Positions 11,720-21,254 of a stretch of 64,000 bases of DNA are shown piece after piece. Source of the stretch: Axinella damicornis (lineage: Eukaryota > Porifera > Demospongiae > Axinellida > Axinellidae); assembly GCA_963931865.1 (NCBI GenBank), contig OZ007515.1, positions 8,075,685 through 8,139,684 of the forward strand. Direction: 5' to 3'. Each line of letters opens with the position of its first letter. Position 1 is the stretch's first letter. The notes below the pieces were generated by a model. The model was not told the origin of the DNA, did no database searches, and worked only from the letters and a program-made list of their open reading frames with translations. Position numbers and translations under genes: made by a program.

Positions 11720-11912
11720 GGTACTCCCCCAGTTAGGTATGCATCCATCTGTTAGCCATTGTTTGGTTCATTAACCAGGAATTAAAAGTACTCTATCGAT
11801 TATGTGTAGCTAGGTAGTAGCTAGTCACTCTGGCCAGTGACAGAGATAGCTCAGTAATTAGTTCGTGCTGCGTAAACTATCATCGGATTTTCCGAGTCTC
11901 TAACGTACAAGA

Positions 11913-14900
11913 ATGCTCTCGCTATACGTGGTGTTTATACCAGCCCTGCTGTGTCGGACTGCGGCCTGGGAACATGTGATTTATGTGGACTCAGCAAGGG
12001 GAAACAATACCCAGGAATGTATTGATGGCAGTGTACCTTGCATGAACCTCAGCTTTGCTTTCCAACCTGAGTACCGCAGAGATTCTACTCAGTATGTTCT
12101 CCTCTCAGGAACACACTATCTGGATAATAGCACTTACAGTAGTCCTTTCACCAACCTAGCTGATTTCGCTATTGTAGGAAATGGGAATAATTCTTTGGAT
12201 ACTGTAATCATGTGTTATGCTCCCAACTCAAGCCTAGCCTTTGTTGAAGTTTCCAATGTCTATCTTGAGAGAGTTACCTTCTCCCACTGTGCTGGGTTGA
12301 GGAACAGCACCAGTCGAGACTTCACTTCTGCAGACTATACGGTGCAAAAAACCCAGGCAGCTCTCTACTTCTACCTTTGCAACAGAGTAAGCATGAATTT
12401 GGTTACTGTGACCAACAGTCACAATGCAACGGGAGTCATCATATACAACACCATAGGGTCCAACATAATAGTCAACTCCACATTCTCCACCAACAGGGTC
12501 GGAGTTAGTTCCCCATATCCAGGGGGAGGAGGGTTTTACGTGGAGTTTTCCTACTGTGTTCCTGGAGATGCTAGTTGCACCGATAATGCTCCATCTCATG
12601 TGGTTGCTAATTCTGACTCCTATTTTCACTTTCAAAACTGTAGTTTTGAAAACAACTGGGCAGGTAATATCAAAAGTCACAGCAACTCTACGTTTATCAT
12701 ACCTTATCGCAGGAATCATGAAGCATTTGGTCGTGGGGGAGGTTTGTCAATCTACTTGAAAGGAAATGCATCCAACAACACGTTTGATATTTCTGATTGC
12801 CACTTCGAAAACAATCAAGCCTTGTGGGGTGCTGGTTTATTTACAGAGTTTCATGATAGTACATCAGGAAATAAAGTGTGTGTAAACAATAGTACATTTA
12901 AAAACAATAATTGTCCCTATACAAACATGTCTGGTACTGGAGGTGGAGGAATGAGATTAGGACACTATGTTTACTATAGGGGAGCACCAAACATGGATGG
13001 TAACAAAGTTCTGTTGCAGAACTGCTCATTTCGAAATAACTCGGCTCTTAATGGGGGAGCTCTCTCCATGTCTCCAGCCTTACAGAACTCTGACAGTAAC
13101 CAGCTTGCTTCTGTCTTTGCAGTGTCATGCTATTTCGAGAACAATGTGGCTGAGTTAGGTTCAGCATTGTACATATCAAGGTTCTCATTAGTAGTTGAAG
13201 GCGAAATACTGCCTGTTGCTTTTTCAGATTCGCACTTTGTCGCCAATTCAGTTCAGCCTTCTGAGATTGCTATACACCAGGAAGGAGTAGGTGCTGTGTA
13301 TGTGAATGCTGTGCCAGTACAGTTCCACAAGAAGGCTTACTTCGAACGTAACAATGGTTCAGCTTTTTGCATAGTTGGGACCCAGGCAAACTTCACCGGC
13401 TGCAATGCAACATTTTTAGGGAATGTTGGGTCTAAAGGAGGTGCCATTGCACTATTGGGAGCTGCTTCAATCCTAATAGATGACTCCACTTACATGCATT
13501 TTGAAGACAATTTTGCATCACTCCATGGTGGAGCAATATACAACAAGTACATTGAGAGAGAAAATCTGAAAACCTATGCCAGCTGCTTCATTCATCACAC
13601 AAATCCTTTCCTTGACCCTAACGAGTGGAATGCCATCTTCTACTTCCACAACAACTCTGCCACCCTCAGAGGAAAATCCATTCATTCTACATCCATACTC
13701 CCGTGTTCAATGGCTGGTGGGTTTGGAGTGGAGAGTACTAGCAGCATCCTCTGCTGGAGAAATTGGATCTATGTCAACACCAGCTGTAGCTCAGAGATCA
13801 GCACCGATACTGGCAGCATTGAATTCACAGGATCATCTTCTGTGAAAGCCATTCCAGGGAAAATCTTCCACCTACCAATCACCATTCAAGATGACCTCGG
13901 CCATAACATAAACACTGAAACTGTTTTCACTGCTACATCAAGAAACTCGACCGCAGCTTTAGTCGATCCCCTCTTCAGGTATATCTCAAGTGAGGCTGTT
14001 AAGGTGAATGGATTGGAAAACAGCAGTTTTACATTGGACCTAGTCAATGCTGGTGACCAAGTGTGGCACGTCGAAGTCAGCATCAGTCTACAACTCTGCC
14101 CTCCCGGTTTTGAACCTGTTGACAATACCACAAAGAGCAAGTGCACATGCTCAAAGAATTATGCTGGAAAAGTTATATGTGATCCCTCAACGTACATAGC
14201 ATACTTGGAGAATGTGTACTGGATGGGGACATTACCTGGACACCCAGACACATTGGCAGTGTCACTGTGTCTTCCTGGATTTTGTTACACTGACCATCAT
14301 AAGGCTTTCCTCCCGCTTCCAAAGTCAATACTTGAAGTTGATGCGCACATCTGTGGCAGGATGCACCGCACAGGTATCTTCTGTGGAGAGTGTGAACGTG
14401 GTTATGGACCAGCTGTTAACTCAGAAACATACGAGTGTGTTTCCTGTACCAATGGCACAAATATAGCAGCCAATGCCACCTACTATTCTCTCTCTGTGCA
14501 CCTCCCACTTCTAATATTCTTTGCAGTAATCATCATTTTCAACATTAAGCTGACAACAGGACCGGCAAATGCCTTCATTGTCTATAGCCAGGTGATTGCA
14601 AGCATGTTCGACCTTGATGCTGACCAGCACATTCCACTCAACTTCATCACCAACAATACTGATGCCCTACTAAATGCGTATAGAGTTCCTTATGGCATCT
14701 TTAACTTGAACTTCTTGGAAAGATTTATCCAGCCTCTCTGTCTTGGAACAAATCTCAATGCCTTAGACATCCTTCAGTTGGACTACCTTGTTGCATTCTT
14801 TCCACTCCTCATGATCATAGTGGTCATAGTCATCATGAAGGTATGGGCCTGTCGGTGCAGGTGTTTAAGGAGGAAGTATAGATTGACATCACTCTTGGAA

Positions 14901-15989
14901 AGCAAATTTCACCAGTTGAAAGTTGGAAAGTCGCTCATTCATGCCTTTGCTGCTTTCCTTCTTCTCTCCTACACTAAATTTAGTCTGGCTTCTTCATACA
15001 TTGTGAACTTGCATCCACTGATCGACAAGAATGGAAACCACATTGACCAGCGAAGATCATACTATGCTGGCCAGTTTACTGCAAGCGATCCCAAATATAT
15101 TTTCAGGTACTTCTTGCCTGCTTGTATCATATTTGCCACCTTTGTGGCTATCCCCCCACTGCTGCTCCTGGAGTACCCTGTGAAGTGGCTGGAGTGGTGT
15201 ATTAGCAAATTCGAATATCTGTGGAGGTTCTACCCAGTGGACAAGGTACACATTTTGCTGGACACATTCCAGGGTTGTTACAAGAACAAAATGAGGTTCT
15301 TTGCTGGACTCTACTTCCTATTCCGCCTTAGCATCAATATCTCCTACATCCTCACAGACACCTGGCTGCAGCAATTCATCGTACAGCAAATTACTTGTGT
15401 TATATTCATTGTGCTAATAGCCTTGTGCCAGCCATACACTGAAGAAAATAAAATCTTTAACTACATCGACACTCTCATGTTCACCAACTTAGCCCTTGTA
15501 AATGCCCTGAGCTTGTATTTGTACACATTCGCACAGACTAACCCTGGACAACCGTTACCCATCTCAGCATTTGTGGTTCAATATGTCCTTGTGTTCCTAC
15601 CATTGCTATACATGATCAGTTATCTCATCTGGTTCCTCTCAAAGTCCGCCTGCCACAAATACCAGGTGAAGCAATTCATCGGAAAACTCTGCTTGCTCTG
15701 CTGCTTTAAAACCAATTGCTGTAACATTAGCTACAGAAATCTGGAGACTGCCACTGACTTCAGAGACACAGTGACAACAACAGAGGTCATTTTAGACGAA
15801 CCAGAGGATGAGATGGAGGCCATGCTACAGAGAGCTGAGGCCATCAACACTTACACACCTCAAAGTGTGACTGCTACTGCTGTGCAAGTGGTGGAGCAAA
15901 GAGAATTAGAGGATTCAGGGCTCCATTGTCAGTCCTCTAAGGGAACTAGTAACGGATATGGAACCACAGGACACAGCACTAATCTCTAG
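11913..15989 (+). CDS. Pmp-like beta-helix ectodomain / multi-pass membrane protein (copy 1)
   Basis: One uninterrupted exon of 1358 residues. An N-terminal hydrophobic signal peptide (about 1-18) precedes a long Asn- and Cys-rich ectodomain (about 20-640). Recurring glycine motifs there (GGGGFYV ~204, GGGLSI ~273, GAGLF ~305, GGGGMRL ~343, GGALSM ~378, GGAIAL ~510, GGAIYN ~539) alternate with FxNN-type turns, the pattern of right-handed parallel beta-helices such as polymorphic-outer-membrane-protein (Pmp) repeats. A Cys-rich stalk follows (~729-845: CPPGF, CTCSKNYAGKVIC, CGECERGYGP). The C-terminal part has about eight hydrophobic spans (~862-882, 957-980, 1007-1030, 1061-1088, 1126-1147, 1154-1172, 1183-1207, 1219-1242) and an acidic cytoplasmic tail. 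Many N-x-S/T sites suggest an extracellular face. Similar architectures are known as uncharacterised proteins in sponges and protists; ligand and function are unknown. A cell-surface receptor or adhesion role is inference. TGF-beta gene 1 starts 1.41 kb downstream on the same strand. Confidence 0.88.
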   Translation: MLSLYVVFIPALLCRTAAWEHVIYVDSARGNNTQECIDGSVPCMNLSFAFQPEYRRDSTQYVLLSGTHYLDNSTYSSPFTNLADFAIVGNGNNSLDTVIMCYAPNSSLAFVEVSNVYLERVTFSHCAGLRNSTSRDFTSADYTVQKTQAALYFYLCNRVSMNLVTVTNSHNATGVIIYNTIGSNIIVNSTFSTNRVGVSSPYPGGGGFYVEFSYCVPGDASCTDNAPSHVVANSDSYFHFQNCSFENNWAGNIKSHSNSTFIIPYRRNHEAFGRGGGLSIYLKGNASNNTFDISDCHFENNQALWGAGLFTEFHDSTSGNKVCVNNSTFKNNNCPYTNMSGTGGGGMRLGHYVYYRGAPNMDGNKVLLQNCSFRNNSALNGGALSMSPALQNSDSNQLASVFAVSCYFENNVAELGSALYISRFSLVVEGEILPVAFSDSHFVANSVQPSEIAIHQEGVGAVYVNAVPVQFHKKAYFERNNGSAFCIVGTQANFTGCNATFLGNVGSKGGAIALLGAASILIDDSTYMHFEDNFASLHGGAIYNKYIERENLKTYASCFIHHTNPFLDPNEWNAIFYFHNNSATLRGKSIHSTSILPCSMAGGFGVESTSSILCWRNWIYVNTSCSSEISTDTGSIEFTGSSSVKAIPGKIFHLPITIQDDLGHNINTETVFTATSRNSTAALVDPLFRYISSEAVKVNGLENSSFTLDLVNAGDQVWHVEVSISLQLCPPGFEPVDNTTKSKCTCSKNYAGKVICDPSTYIAYLENVYWMGTLPGHPDTLAVSLCLPGFCYTDHHKAFLPLPKSILEVDAHICGRMHRTGIFCGECERGYGPAVNSETYECVSCTNGTNIAANATYYSLSVHLPLLIFFAVIIIFNIKLTTGPANAFIVYSQVIASMFDLDADQHIPLNFITNNTDALLNAYRVPYGIFNLNFLERFIQPLCLGTNLNALDILQLDYLVAFFPLLMIIVVIVIMKVWACRCRCLRRKYRLTSLLESKFHQLKVGKSLIHAFAAFLLLSYTKFSLASSYIVNLHPLIDKNGNHIDQRRSYYAGQFTASDPKYIFRYFLPACIIFATFVAIPPLLLLEYPVKWLEWCISKFEYLWRFYPVDKVHILLDTFQGCYKNKMRFFAGLYFLFRLSINISYILTDTWLQQFIVQQITCVIFIVLIALCQPYTEENKIFNYIDTLMFTNLALVNALSLYLYTFAQTNPGQPLPISAFVVQYVLVFLPLLYMISYLIWFLSKSACHKYQVKQFIGKLCLLCCFKTNCCNISYRNLETATDFRDTVTTTEVILDEPEDEMEAMLQRAEAINTYTPQSVTATAVQVVEQRELEDSGLHCQSSKGTSNGYGTTGHSTNL

Positions 15990-17297
15990 ACGAGATTACA
16001 ATGCAGTATCATAATGAATAGTATAATGGTTAATTAACTTTGCTTTTTTCACAGTTGTGCTGTATTAATATTTCCGCATGTGATGGATGTATTGGTTTCT
16101 TAGGCTTATATTTATAATTATGATTATGTGTTTTGTATTGAGCTAGCTCTCACATGTTCACACTTAATATCATTGTTTGTGTATTCAGGATGACCTAGCT
16201 ATCACATGTTGACACTTTTTGTAGAACATTGTACTTACCATTCGGAGTCTTTATCTCCTGCAAGTTTCATCAAAACGTGTATACATTAAGCCATAGAATG
16301 GGAGATGTGTTCATACTGTTGAGAAGACTAGCTGGCTCAAGGAGTGTTGTCAATCAGATCTTTAGCCATATCAAAGTCGGCATCATGGTAGTGCCACATT
16401 CCTCAACTGTGTTCCATGCTACTACAGTATTACATGTAGTGTCAAAATGAGTCAGGACATGTTGATTCGCAAAGAGTGGGGTGGGGTATTGTAACTTCAG
16501 GAGATAAATTATATACACATGTAACCATGGTGGTGAAGCGCACTGCAACTAAACTACTTAAGCAAATGTTTTGGTGATTGAGTTGGGATTCCCTCACTGG
16601 CCAATTGTACAAGCTACTATCATAAAATTTGGGGATTGGCAATCATGTTGTGTCACTCCTGACCCTGACACTGACTGGCATATTTAAATTGTACAAACAT
16701 TTCCACGGGGTTTCTAATGTGAGGTGTTAGTGGTACCTAATATGTATGCATTCCACACTGTGACGTCCTCTCATAAATGAATGACTACATTGCCATCAAT
16801 GTACACCAACTTGCTGGGCCAGGGGATTCCCCATGCACTTGATCTTACAGGAAGTGCAGTATGCCTTGCGGGCAGTACGTATTAGTTAAACCACGCCACC
16901 AAGGGCGGTATGGATTCATTGCGCTATAGATCCCATGTGGCCTGAAGGTTTAAACAATTTGTAACCCAATGGCTTCCTATGCATGCACAATATACATGGC
17001 TTTCCCTCAAGTGTGCTGCTGGTAGTTATTACATAATCAGATGGCTGCCTAATAAGTTATTGCCCTGCTGTCAGTGCTCTGTGGCAAACCCTGTCTGTAG
17101 CTTTGATCCACCCACGCAAAGGGCTACAAACCTCACTAATTGTTCACCCTGACTGAGTGCTGCTTCATTAACTAACCACCATGTACACAGAAAGGGTTTG
17201 TTAGTTCTGACCATGGTTGCAAAATGTGGTTTGACATGCATGATTGTGGCAAGACTGAGTTCCACCACATGCAGATGTCCTTGGTTCCACTCTAAAC
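15990..17297. other. intergenic region between membrane protein and TGF-beta gene 1
   Basis: No gene. Duplicated at 57674-58981. Holds a conserved block in inverted orientation (listed separately) and the promoter of gene 1. AT-rich 3' flank of the membrane-protein gene at 16000-16200. Confidence 0.7.
16545..16870 (-). promoter_or_regulatory. conserved TGF-beta upstream block, inverted orientation (gene 1)
   Basis: Read on the minus strand, this matches the + strand block upstream of genes 2, 4 and 6 (35405-35745, 48411-48725, 62431-62745). Landmarks in the same order are GGGGAATCCCC, AAGTTGGTGTAC, ATGAGAGGACGTCAC, GAAACCCCRTGGAAA, GTCAGGGTCAGGAG and CATTTGCTTAAGTAG. No protein frame is conserved across copies. 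A regulatory role is inference from its repeated position 0.5-0.9 kb upstream of each ligand gene. Confidence 0.6.
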
Positions 17298-17305
17298 AAA
17301 TAAAG
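17298..17305 (+). promoter_or_regulatory. TATA-like box of TGF-beta gene 1 (AAATAAAG)
   Basis: Lies 102 bp upstream of the start codon, in the context AAATAAAGAGAACCACAT. The paralogous genes 2, 3, 4 and 6 have TATAAAG at the same place, so gene 1 (and its copy gene 5) has a weakened box. Confidence 0.55.
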
Positions 17306-17399
17306 AGAACCACATCCTAAGGGGTGAACACTACAGTCAATCCATCGATCTCTGTCAACAGTCAAGAAGAATTGCAGCTGGTTCGAACTCCCCTGAAGA

Positions 17400-18619
17400 A
17401 TGAATATCCATGGAATTCAACTGCCGCTTATACTTTCATTTCTCACTGCAATTGTCATCACCATTGTGCATTGCCTCCCTATGAAGGAACAGATGGATGA
17501 AACAATGTGGGAACAGACTGGAAGAATCAAAGCAAACATCTTGGGTAATCTAGCCTTGATGGAGCAACCTCCGCTCACGCAAGATGAGGAAAACGTCGTT
17601 GCAGCCTTTGAGGATTACATTACTGTTAAGGAAGCAAGGAGAGCACATGTGAAAAATAGCATGCCTACCATCACTACCGCGTTTGTTGGAGAGCTGAAAA
17701 AACATGGTAAGTTGTTTCAGAAGTTCGCAGATAAGATTTGTCCTCAAATGACGATTTACCTCCATGCATGATAACCTCCATGATGTTCATTGTCTCCCTT
17801 ACAGTTTTCTCTGCAAGAACAAACCAGGCAAGGTCTGCAAGTAATGAAAGCACAGCAGATGGCTACTCTGTTCGGTTTGATCTGGACCTGCAAGAGACTA
17901 GTACGACAAACTCAATCATTCAGGTAGAGCTACTACTTTTCCAGGACTCTCCACTACCCCGCCAGAGTAACACTCAATTTCGTATCGAAATTAAAGCCTC
18001 CACTGATGGACCAAGTCCTGTTTTGAGCACCAAGCATACCGGAGCAGAGGAACCTGGATACATTACCTTTGATATTACACCAATTCTTACCATCTGGCTC
18101 ACTAACAACTCCATGGGACCTGTTGTCCTTGAGGTATCAGCTTACTGTTCAGGGTCCTCTCATTGCAACCGATCCCATTTTGACACCGGAGTTGGAGACC
18201 AATCACCAAAGCTGATCATCTCAGAAGAGGTAGAGGATGACTCTTTACAGAGACGACTCAAACGACAGTCAACAACTCAATCAGGAATTGGTTCCTGCGA
18301 ATCTGAAAGCACAATTTTCTGTTGCCTGCATCCACTCACTATCAATTTTAGGGATGATCTTGGATTCACTTTTGTGCTTCAGCCCAGGCAATTTGGTGCA
18401 AACTACTGTTCAGGCGTGTGCCCAGAAGTTGCTAATTCCTTCACCCCCCAAATTTTTGAGTTTTACAGCCTACTTGGTGCAGGAAGCCCAGCAGGATCGA
18501 TTGAGCCACACTGTGGCATACGTAATACTCTGAGTCTTGAAGTGCTTGAGAGAGTTAATAGTGTTTTTGTTATAGAGGAGCTCCAGGATGTGATTGTGAC
18601 CTCCTGCAATTGTTCGTAA
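17400..18619 (+). CDS. TGF-beta-like secreted ligand, gene 1
   Basis: Two exons, 17400-17706 and 17805-18619, split by a 98-bp GTAAGT...TTACAG intron in phase 1; 373 residues. A hydrophobic signal peptide ends at VHC (about residue 25). The prodomain begins with RIKANILGNLAL, resembling the straitjacket helix of TGF-beta latency peptides, and contains ITFDITPILTIWL and SAYCSGSSHC, which match the C-terminal part of a TGF-beta propeptide with bowtie-type cysteines. A furin site RLKR ends at 18265. The mature domain (residues 257-373) has eight cysteines: the TGF-beta-type extra N-terminal Cys, the adjacent CC, YCSGVC, a single Cys in EPHCGIRN and the terminal SCNCS. Canonical TGF-beta has CC where this has HC, so the inter-subunit cysteine is absent. 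No RGD is visible. Exon 2 is almost identical to gene 2, while exon 1 and the 5' flank match gene 5. Expected to signal through type I/II serine-kinase receptors to Smads. Confidence 0.93.
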
Positions 18620-19384
18620 CACATCGATACATCCTGCAATGCCCAGTACAATTTATATATATATACACTAGCAGGATTTTTATGAGTAGTACTAGATTTC
18701 TGATGTTGCGTCTAATCACTTTAAATAGCGCAATGAATTTTATTTTGCCTTGCAAATGGTCAACATTAAAATTTCATTAGCTACATACAATTGAGTTTCT
18801 CACATTCTATATTTGTATGTGGCATGTGAATGCTGAGACCAGTGCTCTCTATTGAAAATCCCCCAAAACGTTCATCCTCCTTGGGTGTTCTATTGAGACT
18901 GTTTTGAAACCAACTTACAGGTGGGACAAGAAAATGAAAGCTGAAAGTCATGCAGACTGTTTTGAACATGGAGCTATACAACGACGTGCTGTTTTCTTTT
19001 TTTCAGCACTGTGCTGTAGTTGTTGAGGCTTGCATTTTACTTTAAGGATTTAGGTTGAATCTGCATGATGCTATTTTGGTACCAACATTCATGATGTGGC
19101 CCATATTATTATGAGATAAGTGAAAGCTGGAAGTCAGAATGGGTACTAGTAAACCTTATATACTAGTGAACTAGGGGATGGGGTTTGTTAACTGCATGGG
19201 TCTGCGTACCATGCAGCAAAGGACTGTAAATACAGCTGTGGTTCATGTAAATTACAAACAAGGTGGGTCTTGACTGGGAATCAAAATCTCATAATGTGAT
19301 TGTGGTTCCGAAATGAATATTTATTACACAGCTCAGACCAGTCCTCAACGAAGCTCGTTAGTTTCTTCATGATGGTGACGTTCT
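18620..19384. other. 3' flank of TGF-beta gene 1
   Basis: Non-coding. An ATTAAA at 18765-18770 is a possible poly(A) signal 146 bp after the stop. From 18775 the sequence is a shortened version of 9025-9990 with several deletions, the largest removing the part equal to 9118-9515. Colinear with 37539-38690. Confidence 0.7.
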
Positions 19385-19985
19385 GTGGGTAACATGGTGT
19401 TTGGTTCAGCAGTACATATTAAAAAGGTGTTAGAGAGGGAAAGGATACGTGGAAATCCTCAAATCAACGTGCAGTCATCAATAACCTCCAGCAAAGACTT
19501 CAAGATCAGTAGCTACACACAGACATGGCAAAATGAGCTAAGGAACACAACAGGGAAACTAAGACTGTACAAGCTATTCAAACGAAACCTAGCTCCTGAA
19601 GCCTAACCTTACCTTCGTATCTCAGAATACCAATAAGCAAATTAAGAGCGAGTGCACATGCCTTGAGAATAGAAACAGGTCGGTATGCAATGCTCTCACC
19701 AATAGCTACCTGCGGACCAAAGAACATGCTGGGTCTGCAACAACACAGAACAACACAGAAATCGAAGATGAATCACACTTCATGTTCTCTTGTAAACTGT
19801 ATGATGAATTATCGGAACGCTCATCACTATTAAAATATTGTTGTAGCTACACTGAATCACTCCTTTCTCAATCTTAGCACTTTACACAAGTTTTTATCTG
19901 TGTGGTCAGTGAACGATAAGAAGTTACTCCATTTGTTAGGTTCGTTTATATACAAGGCTTTCAAGCACAGGTCTGCTCAATTTCA
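19385..19985 (+). pseudogene. LINE reverse transcriptase C-terminal remnant
   Basis: Pieces in shifting frames read as the tail region downstream of the palm in non-LTR elements: NELRNTTGKLRLYKLFKR, then KLRASAHALRIETGRYA near 19639-19690, then IEDESHFMFSCKLYDELSER (near 19760-19820), and a final helical stretch ending in a stop at 19990. The order LRASAHxLxIETGRY followed by a Cys/His-containing EDExHF motif is typical of LINE ORF2 carboxyl ends. Several stops and frame changes show it is dead. A second copy is at 38693-39296. Confidence 0.65.
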
Positions 19986-20470
19986 AGGTTAAACCGCAGC
20001 CCACCCTCAACTCATCACATTCATGTGCACACTTATGCTGTGACTAATGGGCCTTCTGGCCTCTACCGTCAATAAAATTATTATAGTACTAGTGTGGAGG
20101 TGAGAGGTGTGGAGTGATAGTGCGGAGGTGAGGGGTGTGGAGTGTGTGTGGGAGGTCTGAGGGGGTCTTGCTTGACCTTTGATGACTTTTCTGCCTCGCT
20201 AACCAAACCCGCTGCTCTGGCCAGTATGCAGACAACCTTAGCAGAGATCATGGCGAAAGCCATAGGCGTAGCAGTGATTTTCAGGATGGTCAGGCGAAGC
20301 GTTGGCGACACAAATCTTTCACGCTGCCGGAGGAAGTGTATAGCTAGTGGCGAGTAGCGTAGCGGTAGCTAGCTAGCTAGATCAGTCCGGACTGATCTAG
20401 CTAGTTACCTACGCTACTCGCGCAAAGCGCGGAAAATTGATAAGGTAAGTCGGGGTAATTTCGGTCACGG
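19986..20470. other. non-coding, with a perfect palindrome
   Basis: Duplicated at 39297-39755. No recognised gene; the open frames on both strands at 20081-20357 are kept only by recent duplication. A palindrome centred on TCCGGA (20372-20405, longer imperfect arms 20351-20422) could form a hairpin; the matching hairpin in the second copy is 39661-39713. Confidence 0.6.
20351..20422. repeat. palindromic hairpin centred on TCCGGA
   Basis: The core CTAGATCAGTCCGGACTGAT CTAG is self-complementary, and outer arms GCGAGTAGCGTAG and CTACGCTACTCGC pair around it. Probably a tiny fold-back element. Confidence 0.75.
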
Positions 20471-21206
20471 TGTCATAGTCGTGAATGACTCCCGTCGTAC
20501 GTGACTCCCGGTCACTGCTGCCTAGGCGTCAGTGACTCCCGGTCACTCACGCCTAGGCGTGAGTGACTCCCCGAACATTGATGCCTAGGTGCGAGTGACT
20601 CCCCTTGACGGCAATGACTCCCAGGGGTCACTCGTGCCTAGGCGGCAATGTTCGGGGAGTCATTTACGCCTAGGTAGGATTGACTCCAGCGCGTATGGAG
20701 AGCATAATATTCATGACTTGGAGAAAAAGATAACACTGGAGGTAAAATAATTATTATAACTTTCAGAGATATAATAAACAGGGATAATACAAGTATGCAA
20801 AAAAAATTATAGTTGACATATCAAATACAGAATGCATGCAGTTCTAATACAGTACTCAGTAACCACATTTCCACACTTCTGGTATTGCTGCTTTGTAATG
20901 TAGAACGCCCTTGTCCATCATGAAGTTGTTTCGGCATTTTCGCCGTAGGTTGGCCTTCTCCGCCTTTGAGAACCCATCGGGATACTTCCCCCGCGGTAGA
21001 TAATCCTCCACAACACTCAGCTCTAGCTCTCCATACCCGAATAATGACACCGCATGATGGCGCATCAGCTTTTGTAGCGCCGTAGCATCAGCATTCGGTA
21101 CGGTCGTGAAGGGGAGTCATTCCCGCCAGGGGGGGGGGTCACTTCCGCCTTAGGCGCTAATGACCGGGGAGTCACTCACGCCGGGGAGTCACTCACGCCT
21201 CTGACA
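20471..21206. mobile_element. non-autonomous Ginger-type DNA transposon, 736 bp
   Basis: The paralogous locus at 39755-39775 reads TCACGGTTTATTTCCGG without this segment, while here it is TCACGG + insert + ACGGTTTGTTTCCGG. The insert is therefore flanked by a 4-bp duplication ACGG (20467-20470 and 21207-21210) and ends TGTCA...TGACA, with imperfect inverted repeats of about 20 bases. Ginger elements are known for 5'-TGT...ACA-3' termini and 4-bp target duplications, and their transposase is a gypsy-integrase relative. A minus-strand frame at 20856-21065 contains FSKAEKANLRRKCRNN and DKGVLHYKAA, resembling the region in front of the integrase zinc finger in GIN1-like proteins. Both subterminal zones are filled with GTGACTCCC/CCTAGG repeats. 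Confidence 0.8.
20485..20695. repeat. CCTAGG / GTGACTCCC subterminal repeats
   Basis: Motifs GTGACTCCC, GGTCACTC and CCTAGGCG recur in both orientations six to eight times, many as nested palindromes such as CTCACGCCTAGGCGTGAG. A shorter related zone is at 21110-21205. Subterminal repeats of this kind often bind transposase. Confidence 0.8.
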
Positions 21207-21254
21207 ACGGTTTGTTTCCGGTCACTTAGTAGCTACGTAGAGAAGGGGTCGAGC

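Larger units (their letters stand above)
9024..11912. other. 5' flank of duplicated block B (no gene found)
   Basis: Nearly identical to 50725-53596. Its first ~1 kb (9024-9990) is the 3' flank of a TGF-beta gene: the same sequence, with deletions, follows genes 1 (18775-19310) and 2, and it follows gene 4 directly at 50725. The rest shows no conserved coding region; the 78-residue frame at 9326 is kept only because the two blocks are young copies. It contains two TAGCCTC-type inverted-repeat elements and a short hairpin. Confidence 0.75.

Noticed and set aside
12234..12719. 161-codon minus-strand open frame inside the membrane-protein gene (and its twin at 53918-54403)
   Set aside because: Antisense to a long conserved coding exon; composition is dictated by the sense codons, and no domain is visible.
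17881..17950. Possible second intron in exon 2 (CAG|GTAGAG ... TTCCAG)
   Set aside because: The stretch reads in frame as VELLLFQ in genes 1, 2, 4 and 5 and is too short for an intron; it is coding.
20081..20357. Overlapping 70-codon frames on both strands (copies at 39246-39656)
   Set aside because: No recognisable family; kept in two copies only by recent duplication and already frame-shifted between them.
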